A stretch of DNA of 64,000 bases, from positions 124,001 through 188,000 of the forward strand of contig RAYM01000010.1 in assembly GCA_003611805.1 (NCBI GenBank). Reading direction: 5' to 3'. Source of the DNA: a bacterium 1xD42-87. Lineage in GTDB: Bacteria; Bacillota; Clostridia; Lachnospirales; Lachnospiraceae. The notes beneath the pieces were generated by a model, which searched no databases, was not told the origin of the DNA, and worked only from the letters and a program-made list of their open reading frames with translations. Within the stretch, counting starts at the first letter, position 1. The number at the start of each line of letters is the position of its first letter. The position numbers and the translations under genes are program-made. Below are positions 17,613 to 27,164 of this stretch, in pieces.

Positions 17613-18926
17613 ATGATTGAACATAGAAAATGGGAATCCGTAGACAATCTGATTCGGGAAGTAAAAGAAAAATTGCAGGGGCGGGAAAAACTCTCCTATC
17701 TGTTTGAAAAATGTTATGCGAACGCCTTACATACGACAGTACGGGAACCTGCGGATGGCGGTACCTATGTGATTACGGGTGATATTCCCGCTATGTGGCT
17801 GCGGGATTCTACGGCACAGATGCGCCCCTATCTCATTCCCGCAAAGAAAGATCCGGCTCTGGCTAAACTGATTGCCGGAGTGGTGAGGAGACAATTTTTT
17901 TATATCAACATTGACCCATATGCCAACGCTTTCAATGAAACCGCAAACGGCGCCTGCTGGGATAAGAATGACTTACAGCGAAATGACTGGCTGTGGGAGC
18001 GCAAGTATGAGGTGGATTCTCTATGTTATCCGATTCAGCTTGCTTATCTGCTCTGGAAGAATACAGGCTGTACCAGCCAGTTTAACGAGGATTTTCAGCG
18101 GGGAGCGGACAGAATAATACAGACTTTCCGCCGGGAACAGAACCATGAGAAAAATTCGTCTTACCGATTTGTGCGGGAAAATACTTATTTTACGGATACC
18201 TTATCGCGGGAAGGAAAAGGCGCGCTAGTGAAAGGTGATATCGGATTGACGTGGTCGGGTTTCCGTCCCAGCGACGACGCCTGCACATATGGCTATCTGA
18301 TTCCCTCCAATATGTTTGCCGTAATCGTGCTGGGGTATCTGGAAGAGATTGAGAAAATAGTATATCATAGTGAACAGATGCAGACGGAAGCCGCCTGTCT
18401 CAGACAGCAGATCGAAGAAGGAATCGGGAGGTACGGGATTGTTGAGACAGAGGATTACGGAAAAATTTATGCTTACGAGGTGGACGGTTTCGGGCAGTAT
18501 AATTTGATGGACGATGCCAATATTCCCAGCCTGCTTTCTTTGCCTTATCTGGGATATCGTGGTGACGCTGAGGTTATACGGAATACAAGACGCTTTATTT
18601 TGAGTGAGGCTAACCCCTATTACTATCGGGGAAAATTTTCCTGTGGGATTGGCAGTCCCCACACGCCGGTCAGGCATGTCTGGCAGTTGGCTCTTATTAT
18701 GCAGGGAATGACTTCGGCGGATGAGAGAGAGAGGGAAGATATTTTGCGGATGCTGTCGGAAACGGATGCCGGGACGGGTCTGATGCATGAGAGTATGCAT
18801 GTGGATGATCCGTCACGCTATATGAGGGAATGGTTTTCCTGGGCGAACGCGCTGTTTTGTGAATGGATTCTCGATATTTGCGGGTATAAGATCGTAAGGC
18901 AGCAAAGTAGGGGATATAATGTTTGA
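17613..18926 (+). CDS. GH125 exo-alpha-1,6-mannosidase
   Basis: This 437-residue protein is a full-length GH125 enzyme (formerly DUF1237), which removes non-reducing alpha-1,6-linked mannose. Family motifs include TGDIPAMWLRDSTAQM, WERKYEVDSLCYP, WSGFRPSDD (likely general-acid Asp) and LMHESMHVDDPSRYMREWFS (likely catalytic Glu). There is no signal peptide, so it is cytoplasmic and would act on imported mannosides or glycan fragments. It starts two bases after the XRE-FliG-like gene. No mannose transporter is adjacent. Confidence 0.93.
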   Translation: MIEHRKWESVDNLIREVKEKLQGREKLSYLFEKCYANALHTTVREPADGGTYVITGDIPAMWLRDSTAQMRPYLIPAKKDPALAKLIAGVVRRQFFYINIDPYANAFNETANGACWDKNDLQRNDWLWERKYEVDSLCYPIQLAYLLWKNTGCTSQFNEDFQRGADRIIQTFRREQNHEKNSSYRFVRENTYFTDTLSREGKGALVKGDIGLTWSGFRPSDDACTYGYLIPSNMFAVIVLGYLEEIEKIVYHSEQMQTEAACLRQQIEEGIGRYGIVETEDYGKIYAYEVDGFGQYNLMDDANIPSLLSLPYLGYRGDAEVIRNTRRFILSEANPYYYRGKFSCGIGSPHTPVRHVWQLALIMQGMTSADEREREDILRMLSETDAGTGLMHESMHVDDPSRYMREWFSWANALFCEWILDICGYKIVRQQSRGYNV

Positions 18927-18962
18927 ATTAACACTAAGGAGAAAATAGAAGGGGAAATAACC

Positions 18963-19415
18963 ATGGCTGTACAGTATAGAAAATTGACAGAAAACGATCT
19001 GGAGACTTTCATAGAAATGAGAATTCGTCAGCTCCGGGAAGAGGGAGCGACCGAGGAGATTGATTTAGAGCCGGCTTTATTTGATTATTACAGGCGGCAT
19101 ATGTCGGACGGTACGTTTGTGTCATGGCTTGCCGTTGACGGGGAAAAAATTGTGGCGACAAGCGGCATGTCCTTTGTGGAAAAGCCGCCGTATTTCAGTT
19201 GTCCCAATGGAAGGATCGGGCTCCTTTCCAGTATGTATACTTCCGATGAATACCGCAGACAGGGCATTGCAAAGGCTTTATTGACGCGCGTGGTGGAGGA
19301 GGCGAGAGAATACGGCTGCGGCTGTGTGCAGATTACCGCCTCGGATATGGGCGTACTGCTTTACACGGATTTCGGGTTTGTGAAGAACGGGAACTTTATG
19401 CAATACAAATTCTGA
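18963..19415 (+). CDS. GNAT family N-acetyltransferase
   Basis: This 150-residue protein is a complete GNAT fold with the acetyl-CoA loop DEYRRQGIAKALLTRVVEEA (Q/R-x-x-G-x-A form) and a C-terminal VLLYTDFGFVKNGNFMQYKF strand-helix segment. The acceptor cannot be told from sequence; small molecules or peptides are both common. GGGGAAATAACC precedes the start, 36 bases after GH125, so it may be cotranscribed with it. It is convergent with the MATE gene. Confidence 0.9.
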   Translation: MAVQYRKLTENDLETFIEMRIRQLREEGATEEIDLEPALFDYYRRHMSDGTFVSWLAVDGEKIVATSGMSFVEKPPYFSCPNGRIGLLSSMYTSDEYRRQGIAKALLTRVVEEAREYGCGCVQITASDMGVLLYTDFGFVKNGNFMQYKF

Positions 19416-19503
19416 GGATTGTTTGTAAAATGGAGTCCGACTCTGGATATGCTTTGACTGCAGTAAACTTCCCGGACATGTCAATACTCATAAAATGCGA
19501 CCG

Positions 19504-20835
19504 TTAATTCGGAAATTTCCGACATTCTTTGCGGTAAAAGCAGATGGAAATGGCGGTGGCGATCGTCCAGCCCACAGGCCATGCGAACCAGATACCGATG
19601 GCGCTCTGTGTCAGGTCGGACAGGAGAAACGCCAGAATCACGCGCAGCGCCAAGTCTGTGAAAGTGGCTGCCATAAACTGCCGCATGGCGCTGATGCCCC
19701 GGAGAATACCGTCCGCGATCAGCTTGGCGGATACAACAAAATAGAACGGCGACAGAATCCACAGAAATTGCCGTCCCGTCAGCATAGCCGCTGCCGCGTC
19801 TCCTTCCATGAACAAAAGGAGCAAATATTTTCCGAGAAAAATATAGAGGGCGCAGAAGGGAATGCACAGGCACCACACCATTTTGATGCCAGCACGGAAA
19901 CCGTCTTTCAGACGGCTGTATTTTCCGGCGCCCAGATTCTGTGCGGCAAAATTGGAAATACCGTTTCCGATCGTAGTGAAGGAGGTAATAACCAGATTGT
20001 TCAGCTTTACGGCGGCGGAGTATCCTGCCATGACGGAGGCGCCGAAACCGTTGATGACGCTCTGAATCAGGATGTTTCCTATGGAGATAAAACTTTGCTG
20101 GAGAATACTCGGTACGGCGATTACCACAATTTTTTTTAACAGCCCGGCGTCAAACAAAGCCGGGCTGTTGCCGCAGGGAATTTTTTTCAATCTTATCCAT
20201 ACGGTCAGTGTGGCGAGAATGCAGCTGACACCCTGACATAAAAAGGTCGCCCACGCCACGCCGCCCACGCCCATTTGAAAAGCTTTCACAAACAGAATAT
20301 CCACTGCGATATTTGATGTGGAAGAGACCGCCAGAAAATAAAAGGGGGTTTTGGAATCTCCGAGGGCAGAAAAAATACCGGTTGCAATATTGTAGAAAAA
20401 GACAAAGGGCAGCCCCCACACATAAATATCCAGATAAAGCTTTGAGTCAGCAAGCAGTTCTTCCGGCGTTCGGATCAGGCGGAGCAGCGGATCGCATCCC
20501 AAAATGCCGATCAGCATCAGCGCGCCGCATACGACAGCGCTGAAAAGGCAGGCGGTGGATACGGCGGTTTTGAGTCTGCTGTAGTCTTTTGCGCCAAACA
20601 GCTGGGAGGTGATGACGGAGCATCCCATATTGCAGCCGAAAGCAAAAGCAATGAAGATCAGGGTGATTTCATAACTGTTTCCCACGGCGGCGAGTGCGTT
20701 TTCTCCGATAAATTTTCCTGCCACAAGGCTGTCCGCTATGTTATAAAGCTGTTGGAAGATAATGCTGCCGAAAAGAGGAAGGCAGAACTGCCACAATACC
20801 TTTTTTGGTTCTCCAATGGTCAAATCCTTATTCAT
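19504..20835 (-). CDS. MATE family efflux transporter
   Basis: This 443-residue protein has 12 transmembrane helices in two six-helix repeats and belongs to the NorM/DinF superfamily. Typical segments are GEPKKVLWQFCLPLFGSIIFQQLYN (helix 1) and the repeat-2 helix with QQSFISIGN. It exports drugs or metabolites by Na+ or H+ antiport; the substrate is unknown. The start at 20835 gives the usual MATE N-terminus, with AAAGGA about 9 bases upstream; an in-frame ATG at 20895 is less likely. It diverges from a LysR regulator that probably controls it. Confidence 0.93.
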   Translation of the reverse strand: MNKDLTIGEPKKVLWQFCLPLFGSIIFQQLYNIADSLVAGKFIGENALAAVGNSYEITLIFIAFAFGCNMGCSVITSQLFGAKDYSRLKTAVSTACLFSAVVCGALMLIGILGCDPLLRLIRTPEELLADSKLYLDIYVWGLPFVFFYNIATGIFSALGDSKTPFYFLAVSSTSNIAVDILFVKAFQMGVGGVAWATFLCQGVSCILATLTVWIRLKKIPCGNSPALFDAGLLKKIVVIAVPSILQQSFISIGNILIQSVINGFGASVMAGYSAAVKLNNLVITSFTTIGNGISNFAAQNLGAGKYSRLKDGFRAGIKMVWCLCIPFCALYIFLGKYLLLLFMEGDAAAAMLTGRQFLWILSPFYFVVSAKLIADGILRGISAMRQFMAATFTDLALRVILAFLLSDLTQSAIGIWFAWPVGWTIATAISICFYRKECRKFPN

Positions 20836-20883
20836 AAATACCGCGTCCTTTCCTACATTCCATTTACATATATCCGAGAACGT

Positions 20884-20912
20884 ATTATAATTCATTTTAT
20901 CGAATGTGAAAA
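20884..20912 (-). promoter_or_regulatory. predicted MATE promoter with LysR-type site in spacer
   Basis: On the minus strand this reads TTTTCA, 17 bases, TATAAT. Inside the spacer, ATTC-N8-GAAT (20890-20905) is an inverted repeat containing a T-N11-A pattern, the LysR-type site. Position suggests the divergent LysR protein acts here. Confidence 0.5.
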
Positions 20913-20947
20913 ATGTATATGTTATATTGGAGAAATATAAAATTTGT

Positions 20948-21850
20948 ATGGATATTAATTTTGAGTATTATAAAATTTTCTACTATGTAGCAAAATACGA
21001 AAATATAACGAGAGCGGCGACGGCGCTTGGCAGTAACCAGCCTAATGTGACGCGTGTGATGAAACTGTTGGAATCCCAGCTTGGATGCCGTCTGTTTATC
21101 CGCGAGGCAAGGGGGATTCGTCTGACGAAGGAAGGAGAACGACTCTATTCTCATGTGGAGGTTGCCTACAGGCATCTGATGAATGCCCAGGAAGAAATTG
21201 GGGGACCGGCAATTTTAGGTGGCGGTTCGGTGGAGATCGGGACGACGGAGACGGCGCTTCACCTCTTTTTACTGGACGCCCTGCATGATTTCCGGCAGAA
21301 GTACCCGGAAGTAAAAATCAAAATCCATAATCATACAACGCCGGAGACAGTCAGACAGCTCACCGGCGGCAGGGTGGATTTTGCGGTGATTACCATGCCC
21401 TATGAACTGCCGGCGACCGTTTCGGGGTTTCCCGTGCTGGATTTTGAGGAAATTCTTGTGGGCGGAACGCAGTATACGGATTTGTGTAAAACTTCGTTGA
21501 AAATAAAAGATATTAGAAAATATCCGTGGATCGGGCTGGGCAGGGAGAGCGCGACCTACGCTCTTTATAAAGATTTTTTCATACAGCACGGTGTAGATTT
21601 TGAGCCGGACATGGAAGTGGAGACGTCGGATCTTATGCTGCCGCTTATTGAAAACAACTTTGGTATCGGTTTTGTGCCAGAGAAGATTGCCGCGCCTTTG
21701 ATTGGGGAAGGGAAGCTCGTACAGATACCGATAGACGACGATATCCCGGGGCGGTCTATACAGGTTGTTTCCGATCGGGGACGGGGGAAAAATTTTGCGG
21801 CGGACACGCTCTATAAATATCTGAAGAACTTTTCACAGAAAATATTTTGA
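20948..21850 (+). CDS. LysR-family transcriptional regulator
   Basis: The protein is 300 residues from the chosen start (MDINFEYYKIFYYVAKYEN). The winged helix-turn-helix is at residues of about 1-60 (ITRAATALGSNQPNVTRVMK), followed by the linker helix and a LysR substrate-binding domain (VEIGTTETAL, VDFAVITMPYEL, NNFGIGFVPEKI). The start is uncertain: GGAG lies 15 bases upstream of 20948 and an in-frame ATG at 20906 has no ribosome site. It is divergent from the MATE gene with a 112-base gap and is inferred to regulate it. The inducer is unknown. Confidence 0.9.
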   Translation: MDINFEYYKIFYYVAKYENITRAATALGSNQPNVTRVMKLLESQLGCRLFIREARGIRLTKEGERLYSHVEVAYRHLMNAQEEIGGPAILGGGSVEIGTTETALHLFLLDALHDFRQKYPEVKIKIHNHTTPETVRQLTGGRVDFAVITMPYELPATVSGFPVLDFEEILVGGTQYTDLCKTSLKIKDIRKYPWIGLGRESATYALYKDFFIQHGVDFEPDMEVETSDLMLPLIENNFGIGFVPEKIAAPLIGEGKLVQIPIDDDIPGRSIQVVSDRGRGKNFAADTLYKYLKNFSQKIF

Positions 21851-21981
21851 TATAAACCAATTTTGTGTCTGCGCGCTGTTTGACAAAAACTCTTGAGGGG
21901 ATAAGTTTATCTCCTCTGTATTTTTTTAATGTCAAAATCCCCAATTATTGATATAATCTAAGTAGTTCGACACAAAGCGAG

Positions 21982-23118
21982 ATGAAGACAAAGGAAAAGT
22001 GTCCTTTTAAGGACGCTTCGGAATGGAGAGAAAATCGTATGCAGGGTTTTATCCGAATTTCAAAATATGCAGGAATGCGAAACGACCTGGCGCAGGCAGG
22101 CGGCGGCAACACCTCCGTGAAACTGGACGATCAGGTTATGCTGGTGAAAAGCTCAGGGTTTCAGCTTGCGGACGTGAGTGAGAACAGCGGGTATTCAAAA
22201 ATTGATTACCGTCTGATTGCGGATTATTTTAAAGAAAATCTTTTGGTGGACCGGCAATCCGCAGAGACGGCGGCGGAACAGACAGTCCTGACGGAGGATG
22301 CGGGGAATGCGCTTCTCACAAAGGCACAGATGGCGGGCGGGCGCGCTTCCATTGAGACGTTTCTTCATGCGGTGACGGGGAAGTACACGCTGCACTCCCA
22401 TCCCACGTTAGTGAATATTTTGACGGCAAGAAAAGGCGGCAGGGAAATGCTCGAGGAGCTGTTTCCCGATTCGGTTTATGTGTCTTATCGTAAACCGGGC
22501 GTGGCGCTTGCGGAAACTTACTATAAAATCTGTCAGGCGGCAGGGGCGCCGGAAATCATTTTTCTGGAGAGCCATGGGCTTGTGGTGAGCGGCGATCTGG
22601 CGGAAGGCGTGATTTCCCGGACGGAAGAGGTACTGGAAAAGATCGCGGCGTATTTACAGGTCTCCTATGAGGCGTACCCGAATGCGACAAAGCTCTGGAA
22701 TGCTTTTGCGGAAATTCCGGCTCTTGCGGACAGGATTGTGTACCTTTCCGAGAACCGCTATTTGTCCCCGGAGACGGCAGAGGGGGATGTGCTGAATGAG
22801 GAAATGTGGAATCACGCGTTCTGCCCGGACTGTGTGGTTTACGGGTCGAAAAAACCGTTGTTTCTGGCGGATGATTTCAGAGAGGCGGATATTACCTCTT
22901 TTATAGAGAAAAACGGGATTCCGGCAATGGTCTGCTATAAGGGGTATTTTTACATTCTGGCGGAGAGTGTGAAGAAGGCGCAGGAGATCGAGAATGTGAT
23001 GAGCTTTGCGGCGCAGGTGCAGGCGGCAAACCACTCCCATGAGATGCAGTATCTGAGCGAGGGGCAGCAGGACGCGCTTTTAAACTGGGATGCGGAGAAA
23101 TACCGCAGAAAACTGTAA
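21982..23118 (+). CDS. class II aldolase/adducin-like protein
   Basis: This 378-residue protein has the class II aldolase fold in its first 260 residues. Visible features are the phosphate-binding GGGNTSVK (40-47), E125 and the zinc ligands H138 and H140 (LHSHPT) and H198 (ESHGL). The C-terminal 110 residues are an extension seen in some longer family members (FLADDF, VCYKGYFYILA). It would catalyse an aldol cleavage or condensation, or an epimerisation, of a phosphorylated sugar. It opens the run of glycan genes up to 31073. A ribosome site is weak at 21982; an ATG at 22039 has GGAGAG upstream but would cut conserved-looking sequence. Confidence 0.85.
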   Translation: MKTKEKCPFKDASEWRENRMQGFIRISKYAGMRNDLAQAGGGNTSVKLDDQVMLVKSSGFQLADVSENSGYSKIDYRLIADYFKENLLVDRQSAETAAEQTVLTEDAGNALLTKAQMAGGRASIETFLHAVTGKYTLHSHPTLVNILTARKGGREMLEELFPDSVYVSYRKPGVALAETYYKICQAAGAPEIIFLESHGLVVSGDLAEGVISRTEEVLEKIAAYLQVSYEAYPNATKLWNAFAEIPALADRIVYLSENRYLSPETAEGDVLNEEMWNHAFCPDCVVYGSKKPLFLADDFREADITSFIEKNGIPAMVCYKGYFYILAESVKKAQEIENVMSFAAQVQAANHSHEMQYLSEGQQDALLNWDAEKYRRKL

Positions 23119-23252
23119 AACTAAAGTGAGTGTAAATATAGAGACGATGACGGCATAGGAAATTTTATGAGTAGTTTATGAGTGATCAGATGTGAGAATA
23201 GATAAAGTGAAAATGGTGAAAGTGTGAATTTTATGAATGGGGGATAAAAAAT

Positions 23253-24899
23253 ATGAATATATTCATACCCATGACGGGCTATGGTTCCCGTTTTGTGGCG
23301 GCAGGCTATCGGGAGCTGAAACCCTTTATCCCGGTGATGGGAAAGCCGGTCATTGAATGGATTGTGAAGGGTATGTACCCGGAAGACGTACAGTTTATTT
23401 TTGTGTGTCGTGGGGAGCATTTACGGAATGACCCTTCCATGAAGGGAAAACTGCTTGCGCTTGCGCCGGAGGCTATCATCGTAACGATAGAAGATTGGGT
23501 GAAAAAAGGACCCGTGTATGATGTGCTTCGTGCGTACAGGGCGTTATGCGCGGCTGAAGGTTTTCACAGAGAGGACGGCTGCATCATCAACTACTGTGAT
23601 TTTTATATGACATGGGATTTCCAGATGTTTGCAAGAGAGGCGACAGCGCGGGACTGCGACGGGGCGGTGCCCTGCTATACGGGATTTCATCCGAACCTTC
23701 TGCCGCAGAACAACTTTTACGCATCCTGTCTGACAGATGCGGAAGACAATTTAGTGGAAATCCGGGAGAAGTATTCCTTTGAGCAGGATAAGACGAAAGC
23801 GAAGCATTCGCCGGGCGTCTACTATTTTAAAAACGGCGCGGTGATGGAGAAATATTGTCAGATTCTGACGGAACATGAGGAATGCGCCATTAACGGGGAA
23901 TATTATGCGAGCCTGCCCTACAATTTTATGGTAGAGGACGGGCTTAAGGTGTGGGTGCCCACGGACGTGCCGTATTTCTGTCAGTGGGGTACGCCGGAGG
24001 ATATGCGTGAGTTTGTGTATTGGACGGATTTGATTCTTCAAATAAAAGGGCATACGACAGAAAGGGCGCCAAAACAGTGCAGGAATGGAAAAATTTTAAT
24101 CCCCATGGCGGGCGCGGGGCAGCGCTTTGCCGATGCAGGCTACCGTGTACATAAACCGGCGATTCCCACAATTGACCGATACGATGGGACAGAGAAACCG
24201 ATGGTTGTCTGTGCCACCAAGGATCTGCCAGGGGTGGCGGCGGACGGGAGCAATGTGATCTATGTGGACCGCACATTCCACCGGGAGGACGGGGTGGAGG
24301 ACGCCATCAGGGCATATTATGAAAAGGCGCAGTTTATCACGATTGACCGGCTCACGGAGGGGCAGGCATGTACCTGTATGTTAGCGAAAGATTATTTGGA
24401 CCCGGAGGAGGAACTTCTGATCGCGGGCTGCGACAATGGGATGGACATTGACCGGGCGGCGTTTGAGGAGACGAAGCGGGCGTGTGACTGTATTGTATTT
24501 ACTTACCGTCACAATGAAGCGGTGCTGCAAAACCCCAATGCCTACGGCTGGATGCTTACCGATGAAGCGGGCAATATCACGGGCACATCCATCAAAAAAG
24601 CGATTTCCGATACCCCTATGGAGGACCCTGCGGTGGTAGCAACTTTCTGGTTTAGAAAGGCAAAGGTCTTTTTTGACGCTACGGAGAAAATGATCCGGGA
24701 GAATGACAGAATCAATGGGGAATTCTATGTAGACCAGACAGTGAAACATGTGATAGACTTAGGATATCGCGCGAAGATTTTTGATATCAACCGCTATGTT
24801 GGCTGGGGAACGCCTGCGGACTACGAGGGGTACCAGAATACTTTCGCATATTTTAAAGCGTTTCTTATGCGAGAAGGTCTGATTTTGGCAGAGAAATAA
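23253..24899 (+). CDS. tandem sugar nucleotidyltransferase
   Basis: This 548-residue protein holds two NTP-transferase domains in series. The first (about 1-270) starts IFIPMTGYGSRFVAAGYREL and the second (about 278-548) starts ILIPMAGAGQRFADAGYRVH. Both have the Gly-rich nucleotide loop with Arg and the following KP motif. Acidic metal-site candidates are YCDFYM in the first and AGCDNGMDI in the second. Such domains activate sugar-1-phosphates to NDP-sugars. Two copies may act on different substrates, or one may be regulatory. GGGGGATAAAAAAT precedes the start, 134 bases after the aldolase-like gene. Confidence 0.85.
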   Translation: MNIFIPMTGYGSRFVAAGYRELKPFIPVMGKPVIEWIVKGMYPEDVQFIFVCRGEHLRNDPSMKGKLLALAPEAIIVTIEDWVKKGPVYDVLRAYRALCAAEGFHREDGCIINYCDFYMTWDFQMFAREATARDCDGAVPCYTGFHPNLLPQNNFYASCLTDAEDNLVEIREKYSFEQDKTKAKHSPGVYYFKNGAVMEKYCQILTEHEECAINGEYYASLPYNFMVEDGLKVWVPTDVPYFCQWGTPEDMREFVYWTDLILQIKGHTTERAPKQCRNGKILIPMAGAGQRFADAGYRVHKPAIPTIDRYDGTEKPMVVCATKDLPGVAADGSNVIYVDRTFHREDGVEDAIRAYYEKAQFITIDRLTEGQACTCMLAKDYLDPEEELLIAGCDNGMDIDRAAFEETKRACDCIVFTYRHNEAVLQNPNAYGWMLTDEAGNITGTSIKKAISDTPMEDPAVVATFWFRKAKVFFDATEKMIRENDRINGEFYVDQTVKHVIDLGYRAKIFDINRYVGWGTPADYEGYQNTFAYFKAFLMREGLILAEK

Positions 24900-24996
24900 A
24901 TTAGTTTGCCGGATCAGATGCCGGATGAATGGTGCGCGCTGTCTGATAAAAGGCAGCAATCAGAGTTTTACTGTACAGAAAGATATGGGCTGTAAA

Positions 24997-27099
24997 ATGT
25001 TACGTGCGCTCGACATGGAGAAAAATTACCAAAAATACCTGAGAACTGCCATTATAGTGGGGGTCTTATTTAAGTTACTTTTGATGGGGCTTTTTTCTTC
25101 CGATTATCAGGATCAGATGTTTATTCCTTTTGTGGACCTCTTTTTACATGGGGAGAATCCGTATCAGGTCTACTATGATAACGGGCTGCTGCCCTCTTTT
25201 CCTTATCCGCCTGTTATGCTTCTGGTGGAGTGTATCGGCGGCGTTTTTGTTACTTTTATAAGCGGGATGCCGGTATTTTTCAGGAATCTGGTCTTTAAAC
25301 TTCCTATTCTTTTTGCGGATCTTCTCGGTTTATATTATCTGTTCCGTATTTCCAGAGATAAAAGAAAATATATATTAGCGCTGTATTTTTTGTCGCCGAT
25401 TATTTTATACGCGTCTTACATGCACGGTCAGCTTGATTTGATTCCTACCGTATTTCTGGTGGGAGCGGTTTATTATCTGAGCGAAATGAGTATGGTGGTG
25501 AAAAGAGAGCATGTATACGAGCGGCGCTTTATTCTCTTTCTTACATTGGCTCTTGCCTCTAAGTTTCATATCGCGGCGGCGCTGCCCCTCTTTTTTCTCT
25601 ACATTTATAAGAGAAAAGGCTGGAAGAAGGCAATATGGATGACGGGGCTGCCGATTGTTTTGACGGTGGTGGTTTTGCTGCCGTTCTGGGGAAGCGGTTT
25701 TGTTAATATGGTTCTGCTCAACAAAGAACAGCAGGCGATTAACAGGGTGTATTTAGATTATGGAAACGCGCATCTGCTTCTGACTGTGCTGGTTTTACTT
25801 TTTCTCTATTTTCAGGCTTTTCGGGTTAACCAGATGAACCGAGATCTCCTGATCAGTATGACGGGGCTTCTGTTTTCCGTGTTTCTTGTCTTTGTTCCGG
25901 CAATGCCGGCATGGTTTATCTGGATTGTGCCGTTTTTCATGCTGTATCTGGCGAGACAGGGTGAAAACCGCGGGAAGATGGTATTGGTTTACGGCGGATT
26001 TAACGCGTTGTATCTTTTGTATTATGTCTTTATCCACACGACACGGTTTGTAGATTTATACTTTCTGGGCAGGAGTTTTTCTTTTTTGAAGCTGTCCGAC
26101 GAAGGAATCAGGGACATTGTCTTTTCGCTGATGGTAGGCTTTTTTCTGATTCTGGTGGTATGTATGTATCTCTACGGGGTGGGAAGCAACTCCTATTACC
26201 GCAGGCGGAACCGTCCTTTTACGATCGGTATCGCAGGGGACAGCGGTGCAGGAAAGACCAGGCTGTTAAAAAGTCTGGAGGCGCTTTTGTCAAAGGAGCG
26301 GGTGCTTGCACTGGAGGGAGACGGCGACCATAAATGGGAGCGGGGCGACCGGAACTGGGAAGAAATGACGCATTTAAATCCCCGTGCCAATTATCTTTAC
26401 AGGCAGGCGGAAGATTTAAAAGTGCTCCGCGGGAATAATACGATAAAACGTGTGGATTATGACCATGAAACAGGCACATTTACACGAAAGCGGAGGCTGT
26501 CGCCAAAGCCCTATGTCGTTTTATGCGGGCTGCATTCCCTGTATTTGCCGCAGATGCGGCAGGTGCTCGACATGAAAGTGTATCTGGATACGGATGAAGC
26601 GCTTCGACGCCACTGGAAACTGCGCAGGGATCAGGGCGAGCGGGGGCATGGCAGGGCGGCGGTTCTTGAGCAGATTAAGGCGAGGCGCGGGGATGCTGAG
26701 AAATATATCTATCCGCAGAGACAGTATGCCGATCTGGTGATACGTTATTTTGACGAAACACTCTTAAAAAGACCTGACAGAGCCGGAAAAATAAAGGATA
26801 TTACGCTGGGCGTGGAATTTGTGCTGGACGCGGGGATTAACGTGGAGCCGCTGCTCACGCTTTTGCGTGACCGCGGCGTTTCGGGCGAGTTGTCATACGA
26901 TGATCTTCTGCATCAGAAGGTTTCCTTCCGCGGGGAGGACCTGAATGCGGGCAAAAATGTCTGGGCAAAAACGGCGGCGGCAGTGATTCCGCAGATTGAG
27001 GATCTGACGGGCGGCAGTATTCTCTGGGAAGAAGGTGCAGGAGGATTGGTACAGTTAATGCTTCTTCTTGTGATTGGTGAGATCATGAAGAGGGATTGA
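24997..27099 (+). CDS. GT-C membrane glycosyltransferase fused to a uridine-kinase-like domain
   Basis: The product is about 700 residues. The N-terminal 400 residues hold 10-11 transmembrane helices of a polyprenol-phosphate-sugar-dependent GT-C enzyme (FVDLFLHGENPYQVYY, FPYPPVMLLVE, MHGQLDLIPT). A soluble domain follows with the Walker A motif GDSGAGKT at residues 414-421, then YDHETGTF, VVLCGLHSLYLPQMR and YLDTDEALRRHWKLRRDQGE, the order seen in uridine kinase/phosphoribulokinase-family kinases. A C-terminal tail of about 80 residues is unassigned. The start is uncertain; ATGs at 24925, 24985 and 25015 are also in frame and none has a strong ribosome site. The substrate of the kinase is unknown. 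Confidence 0.8.
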   Translation: MLRALDMEKNYQKYLRTAIIVGVLFKLLLMGLFSSDYQDQMFIPFVDLFLHGENPYQVYYDNGLLPSFPYPPVMLLVECIGGVFVTFISGMPVFFRNLVFKLPILFADLLGLYYLFRISRDKRKYILALYFLSPIILYASYMHGQLDLIPTVFLVGAVYYLSEMSMVVKREHVYERRFILFLTLALASKFHIAAALPLFFLYIYKRKGWKKAIWMTGLPIVLTVVVLLPFWGSGFVNMVLLNKEQQAINRVYLDYGNAHLLLTVLVLLFLYFQAFRVNQMNRDLLISMTGLLFSVFLVFVPAMPAWFIWIVPFFMLYLARQGENRGKMVLVYGGFNALYLLYYVFIHTTRFVDLYFLGRSFSFLKLSDEGIRDIVFSLMVGFFLILVVCMYLYGVGSNSYYRRRNRPFTIGIAGDSGAGKTRLLKSLEALLSKERVLALEGDGDHKWERGDRNWEEMTHLNPRANYLYRQAEDLKVLRGNNTIKRVDYDHETGTFTRKRRLSPKPYVVLCGLHSLYLPQMRQVLDMKVYLDTDEALRRHWKLRRDQGERGHGRAAVLEQIKARRGDAEKYIYPQRQYADLVIRYFDETLLKRPDRAGKIKDITLGVEFVLDAGINVEPLLTLLRDRGVSGELSYDDLLHQKVSFRGEDLNAGKNVWAKTAAAVIPQIEDLTGGSILWEEGAGGLVQLMLLLVIGEIMKRD

Positions 27100-27164
27100 A
27101 ATAAAGCAAATCATGTAAGAAGGGTAGCTATGAAGGTGCCGAATAGTTACAGGAGGGGGAACAG

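Noticed and set aside
23119..23252. Repetitive TGAG/GTGA-rich gap between aldolase-like and nucleotidyltransferase genes.
   Set aside because: The repeats are imperfect and short; no clear promoter, hairpin or gene could be supported.
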